A stretch of DNA of 34,212 bases from NCBI GenBank assembly GCA_021795215.1, contig JAJYPS010000019.1, forward strand, positions 1 through 34,212, given 5' to 3'. Origin of the DNA: Actinomycetes bacterium (GTDB taxonomy: Bacteria > Actinomycetota > Acidimicrobiia > Acidimicrobiales > JAKAOS01). Both the position numbers and the translations under genes were made by a program. Below are positions 31,185 through 34,212 of the stretch, one piece after another; position 1 is the first letter of the stretch, and every line of letters starts with the position of its first letter. Below the pieces are notes generated by a model. The model ran no database searches and was not told where the DNA came from. It was given only the letters and a program-made list of their open reading frames with translations.

Positions 31185-32067
31185 GTCCCTCTCCTCCCAC
31201 GGCCACTACTTGTGCTGGGGGCGAAGTCGCGGGCGTCGCTCCGTGGCTCCCGGCGCCTCGCGTCACCTGGCCGGTACGGACCACCGTGATCAAGGGGTCC
31301 TGCTCGACCGACGCCACTTGCGCCGCGCTGGCGGCCGCGTCGGTTATCACCGTCACCGGCTGAGACAAGGGCGCCCAGAACGCAAAGGGCGCCCTGTCCA
31401 GCTTGGTCCTGTCGGCCAGCACGAACACCTGCCGTGCCCGCGAAGCCATCACCGCTTTCAGCGTGGCCTGTTCGAGGCTCGCGCAGCATATCCCACGACC
31501 TGCAACGACCCCGTCGGCTCCCAGGAACGCCTTGTCCACGTACAGGTGGCGCAGCACCTCCTCGGCGACCGGGCCTATCAGCGCCTGGTTGGTGTGGCGC
31601 AGGTGGCCTCCCAGCACGACCACATCCACGGCGTCCGCCTCGGCCAGGGTGAAAAGGGTGTTGGTGCCGTTGGTGATCACCGTCAGGCCCTCGCGGTCCC
31701 GCAGCAGCAGCGCAAGCTGACCGGTCGTGGTGCCGGCGTCCAGCAGCAGCACGTCCCCGCTCCCGACCAGAGAGGCGGCAGCGGCTGCGATCGAGTGCTT
31801 CTCCGTCCGAGCCGCCAGCTCCTTCTCGCCGAGCCGCAGCTCGATCGGACGGGGGCCGGCCACCGCACCTCCGTAGGTGCGGTTTATCTCACCCCGATCA
31901 GCAAGGAGCGCCAGGTCGCGCCGAACGGTCGCCGTGGAGACTCCGAATGCAGCCGCGAGATCCACAATCTCGGCCCGGCCAGCCCGGACGCTCTCCAGGA
32001 TCGCCCGGCGCCTTGGCTCGGCCGTGAGCCGAGGGTGCTTCCCTCCAGCGGGCTCTGAGCTCACCAT
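31177..32067 (-). CDS. DeoR-family transcriptional regulator
   Basis: 296 residues. N-terminal winged helix with RRRAILESVRAGRAEIVDLA, GVSTATVRRDLALLADRG and the wing INRTYGGAV. The C-terminal DeoR sensor domain has LLLDAGTTTGQLALLL, VITNGTNTLF, VVVLGGHLRHTNQALIGP, KAFLGADGV and FVLADRTKLDR; it usually binds a phosphorylated sugar. Start ATG 32067 has G-rich sequence upstream; GTG 32076 is possible. Its stop overlaps the kinase start by eight bases, so it leads the operon and probably controls it in response to a phosphorylated intermediate. Confidence 0.92.
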   Translation of the reverse strand: MVSSEPAGGKHPRLTAEPRRRAILESVRAGRAEIVDLAAAFGVSTATVRRDLALLADRGEINRTYGGAVAGPRPIELRLGEKELAARTEKHSIAAAAASLVGSGDVLLLDAGTTTGQLALLLRDREGLTVITNGTNTLFTLAEADAVDVVVLGGHLRHTNQALIGPVAEEVLRHLYVDKAFLGADGVVAGRGICCASLEQATLKAVMASRARQVFVLADRTKLDRAPFAFWAPLSQPVTVITDAAASAAQVASVEQDPLITVVRTGQVTRGAGSHGATPATSPPAQVVAVGGEGHA

Positions 32068-32087
32068 CACTTCCACCCCCCGCCGGA

Positions 32088-32117
32088 ACTGTAGGCCGGA
32101 GCTCCCAGAATGTCAAC
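32088..32117 (-). promoter_or_regulatory. Promoter of the deoR-kinase-pdxA2-MFS operon
   Basis: On the minus strand a perfect -35 TTGACA (32117-32112) and a -10 TACAGT (32093-32088) are 18 bases apart. Transcription would start near 32081, about 14 bases before the ATG at 32067. Confidence 0.7.
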
Positions 32118-32130
32118 ACTGTGAAGATTT

Positions 32131-32149
32131 GTGCGCAATGTGCGCACAC
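32131..32149. promoter_or_regulatory. Perfect palindrome, candidate DeoR-type operator
   Basis: TGTGCGCA, three spacer bases (ATG) and TGCGCACA form an 8+3+8 perfect inverted repeat, centred about 25 bases upstream of the -35 hexamer of the deoR operon. It is the only long palindrome in this intergenic region and the obvious candidate site for the regulator; binding is inferred. Confidence 0.55.
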
Positions 32150-32366
32150 GGGGTACCGGGCTGGGCGGCGTCAGAGGTGCCGAGCCTGGTTTGGGCCTCT
32201 CCCGCTTCCAGGCCGGCCAATTACTTGGCGTACGGGCTATGGAAGTGCGAACCTGAAAGGGGCGCACCCTGGCAGCACCTTCAGTCTCCACCACCATGAA
32301 GCGTGAGCGGGCACTACAAAGCGGATACGGTTGCACAGATTCATGATTGACGTGGGAAGGCGCGCC
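32150..32366. other. Intergenic region between the deoR promoter and the pilA terminator
   Basis: Part of a 358-base gap between deoR and pilA (32068-32425). Apart from the deoR promoter, the palindrome and the pilA hairpin described separately, I see no gene, tRNA or clear repeat. Base composition is less GC-rich than the surrounding genes. Confidence 0.4.
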
Positions 32367-32390
32367 ACAGGGGCCCCGGAGGGCCCCTGT
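32367..32390 (-). terminator. Terminator hairpin of pilA
   Basis: ACAGGGGCCC and GGGCCCCTGT form a perfect ten-pair stem with a four-base loop, beginning 35 bases after the pilA stop. On the minus strand no T-run follows; on the plus strand GTGTTTT follows after a few bases, so it might work in both directions. Confidence 0.6.
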
Positions 32391-32425
32391 GAACGTGTTT
32401 TGTCGAGGTTGGTGACTACAAGGTC

Positions 32426-32968
32426 CTACCAGGGGGTGGTGGACCAGCTTCCGCTACTACTGCTGGGCGCCGTTGCTGATGCCACTGGACAGCCACCGCT
32501 GAATGGATCAGAGGCCTTCGGCCCGGTGAAGTACTGCGTAGCAAAACCGTTTGCCGCATAAATTGCATATACGTTGCCCGAGACTGAGGAGGATAGTAGA
32601 CATGCTGCAGAACCGTCAGTGGCAGTCAAGGCCTCAACTGCATTACTCTTGGCCATGCTAGAACCAGATGCCGATACCCAGCTCAAGTTCGGCTCCGACG
32701 CTGCGAGTGTCGAACTGCCACTGGACGAACCAGCCCCGTAGTACAGCTGGTCGTGGGTGAACAGGGTCTGCTCGACCGTGAGGGCGTTGCGAAGGTCGGA
32801 CTGGGCCGCACGGTTGTTGGCGGTGTTCTTGGCGGACAGGAAAGTGGGGATGGCAATTGCCATCAGGATGGCGATGATGAGGACCACCACCATCAATTCG
32901 ATGAGTGTGAAGCCTTCTTCCTGGTCGCTGTGGCGCTTGGCCAGGCGCTCCAGAATGCCTTTGCGCAT
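32426..32968 (-). CDS. pilA: Type IV pilin (PilA-like major or minor pilin)
   Basis: 180 residues. A 19-residue charged leader ends in Gly (HSDQEEG), followed by FTLIELMVVVLIIAILMAIA, the class III prepilin signature with Glu at +5. The body has a helix (RAAQSDLRNALTVEQTLFTH) and two Cys (AACLLS and GGCPVA) that could form the C-terminal disulfide loop. The rest is Ser/Gly/Ala-rich. Start ATG 32968 has AGGAG eleven bases upstream. It stands alone, about 7 kb from the prepilin peptidase and pilMNO. Confidence 0.95.
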   Translation of the reverse strand: MRKGILERLAKRHSDQEEGFTLIELMVVVLIIAILMAIAIPTFLSAKNTANNRAAQSDLRNALTVEQTLFTHDQLYYGAGSSSGSSTLAASEPNLSWVSASGSSMAKSNAVEALTATDGSAACLLSSSVSGNVYAIYAANGFATQYFTGPKASDPFSGGCPVASATAPSSSSGSWSTTPW

Positions 32969-33223
32969 GGGTGTCTCTGCTCCTTACCGGTGTCGTCCAT
33001 AACGGCCGCCGACGGGCGGGGGTCACCCCGGCGACTACGTCACGGCACCCGGATAGGCGCCGTATCCTCTGTAACGGCACGGAGGGTGGCAGGCTTGAAC
33101 GCTGGGAGCAAGAATTTCGGGCGTTGCTAGTCACGCTTGTAAGCCGATGCCCAGGCTCGGGCTCGTCGTCGGCTGGTCGCACCGGACCGGGGTCCAGCGC
33201 ACTGCCTGCGTGACCGACAGCGG

Positions 33224-33565
33224 TCAGGAGGCCACGGTCTCCAACCCTCGTCGGACCGCAGCCTTCCGGAGTCCCTCGTCGAACGAGCCACGGCGCGCCC
33301 CGACGTGTTCGGCGGCGAGCAGGACACAGCAGTCGGGCGTCTTCAGCCCGGTTTCGGCCCGCAAGAGCGCCAGCTTGACTGCGGCGTCTCCCGGAAAGGG
33401 AATGCTTTCCACCTGGAGCTCGCGCAGGAACATGAGGACTTCGTCCAGCCGGTCATGGCGTGCGGGTACGACGAGCACTTCCGCAAGCGTCAGGGGATTG
33501 ACGCCGCAGTCGTCGTCGATCTCCCGCTCGAGCAGTGCCTCTGCGGCTCCGTGGTGCTCGTCCAC
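33224..33565 (-). pseudogene. N-terminally truncated PIN-domain (VapC-like) toxin remnant
   Basis: Minus-strand frame from GTG 33565, 113 residues against about 130 for VapC. It reads VDEHHGAAEALLEREIDDD, NPLTLAEVLVVPARHDRLDEV (acidic Glu), ALLRAETGLKTPDCCVLLAAEH (Asp) and GSFDEGLRKAAVRRGL. This is a good match to a PIN RNase except that the first strand with its DxS motif and catalytic Asp is missing. None of the three frames upstream encodes it, and no antitoxin gene is adjacent. It is probably a dead toxin, though a re-started protein might still fold. Confidence 0.6.
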
Positions 33566-33640
33566 CCGACCGCCCCCGGCCTGCCGACAGCGCCGGCTGC
33601 GCTCTCCGCTCCTCCACGACCGTCGTCTACCGTGGCTGGC

Positions 33641-34212
33641 GTGACCGAGCCGGGGCAACAACAGGGGGAGCAACCGCAGGCGGTCCCTCCGACACTCGGC
33701 GACCCCTCGACCCCTGCTGTCTCCGTGTCCGGCCTGGTGAAGAGCTACGGGTCGGTCGAGGCGGTGCGGGGGATCGACCTGGAGGTGCGCAGCGGGGAGA
33801 CGTTCGGCTTCCTCGGGCCGAACGGGGCCGGCAAGTCGACCACGATCGGGATGCTGTGCACGCTGGTGACTCCGACCGCCGGGCACGCGGAAGTGGCCGG
33901 CTTCGACGTGATCCGGGAGCGGGACCGGGTACGCCGCCACATCGGGCTCGTGTTCCAGGACCCGACGCTGGACACCTATCTGAGCGCAGAGCGGAACCTT
34001 CGCCTGCACGCCGAGCTGTACGGGGTGCCACGGGGGGATGTTGAGCCGCGGATGCACCAGGTGCTGCAGATGGTGGGGCTGTGGGAGCGGCGCAAGAGCA
34101 AGGTGTCGACCTTCTCCGGCGGCATGAGGCGGCGTCTGGAGATAGCCCGGGGGCTGCTGCACTCCCCTCGTGTGCTGTTCCTGGACGAGCCGACCATCGG
34201 GCTCGATCCGCA
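33641..34212 (+). CDS. ABC transporter ATP-binding protein (ABC-2/DrrA-like), partial at right edge
   Basis: 190 residues visible. After about 30 Gln/Pro-rich residues come VSGLVKSYGSVEAVRGIDLEV, Walker A FLGPNGAGKSTTIGML, the Q-loop GLVFQDPTLD, the signature STFSGGMRRRLEIARGLLH and Walker B VLFLDEPTIGLDP; the window ends just before the D/H-loops. This resembles ATPases of multidrug/polysaccharide ABC-2 exporters (DrrA, NodI, CcmA types). Start GTG 33641 is chosen; GTG 33632 is also possible, and neither has a strong ribosome-binding site. It is divergent from the PIN remnant. Confidence 0.92.
   Translation, partial: MTEPGQQQGEQPQAVPPTLGDPSTPAVSVSGLVKSYGSVEAVRGIDLEVRSGETFGFLGPNGAGKSTTIGMLCTLVTPTAGHAEVAGFDVIRERDRVRRHIGLVFQDPTLDTYLSAERNLRLHAELYGVPRGDVEPRMHQVLQMVGLWERRKSKVSTFSGGMRRRLEIARGLLHSPRVLFLDEPTIGLDP

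Noticed and set aside
33566-34162. Minus-strand extension of the PIN frame to 34162
   Set aside because: Antisense to the ABC ATPase with its Walker motifs; only the part below 33565 resembles a PIN domain.
1-34212. tRNA/rRNA genes, CRISPR arrays, insertion sequences or integrases
   Set aside because: None seen: no cloverleaf-like GGTTCRA stretches in gaps, no regular spacer-repeat arrays, no transposase-like proteins.

Overview
High-GC DNA, almost entirely coding, most likely from a chromosome of an uncultivated or little-studied actinobacterium. I lean towards Acidimicrobiia, but that is inference. The main reason is the gene order on the minus strand, read right to left: pilM-pilN-pilO, aroC-aroK-aroB-aroQ, then pepQ-efp-nusB-pyrR-pyrB-pyrC-carA. 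This is the classical shikimate / EF-P / pyrimidine neighbourhood of Actinobacteria and some Firmicutes. GTG starts, ATGA/GTGA stop-start overlaps and hairpins without U-tracts also fit.

Layout. (1) 1-6.1 kb, minus: carA (chimeric at the left edge), pyrC, pyrB, pyrR, nusB, efp, pepQ. A hairpin just before pyrR matches the PyrR-binding RNA consensus. (2) 6.6-17.4 kb: an aerobic respiration block lying between aroQ and pepQ. On the plus strand are ctaB (heme o synthase), a TlpA/ResA-like thioredoxin, two tandem Sco copper chaperones and an unknown anchored protein. On the minus strand are a cupredoxin, ctaC, ctaD, ctaE, ctaG, a 42-residue membrane protein and a second, His-depleted CtaG paralog, with a good promoter in front. 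(3) 17.7-21.2 kb, minus: aroQ, aroB, aroK, aroC. (4) 21.2-26.7 kb, minus: a PilP-like protein, PilO, a PilM-PilN fusion, a prepilin peptidase and a polytopic membrane protein. A separate type IV pilin lies at 32.4-33.0 kb. (5) 26.9-32.1 kb, minus: a 58-residue membrane protein, then a DeoR-type regulator, a four-carbon acid-sugar kinase (frameshifted), a PdxA2-type dehydrogenase and an MFS permease, which look like one catabolic operon for D-threonate/D-erythronate-like acids. (6) 33.2-34.2 kb: an N-terminally truncated PIN-domain toxin remnant and the start of an ABC transporter ATPase running off the right edge.

How the genes fit together. The oxidase block holds the three catalytic subunits plus heme (CtaB) and copper (Sco, CtaG, thiol reductant) assembly factors, so it is close to self-contained; heme a synthase (ctaA) is not in the window. 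Subunit I keeps all heme and CuB ligands but lacks the usual D-channel Asp and K-channel Lys. Subunit II has an intact CuA site. The leading cupredoxin has an unusual Cys-x3-Cys site, and one CtaG paralog has lost its conserved histidines. Together these suggest a divergent heme-copper oxidase with its own copper-handling set, and it is the most interesting candidate here.

Quality flags: the left-edge reading frame switches from CarA to a BMP-family lipoprotein within about 20 bases (probable assembly chimera), and the acid-sugar kinase carries a single frameshift.
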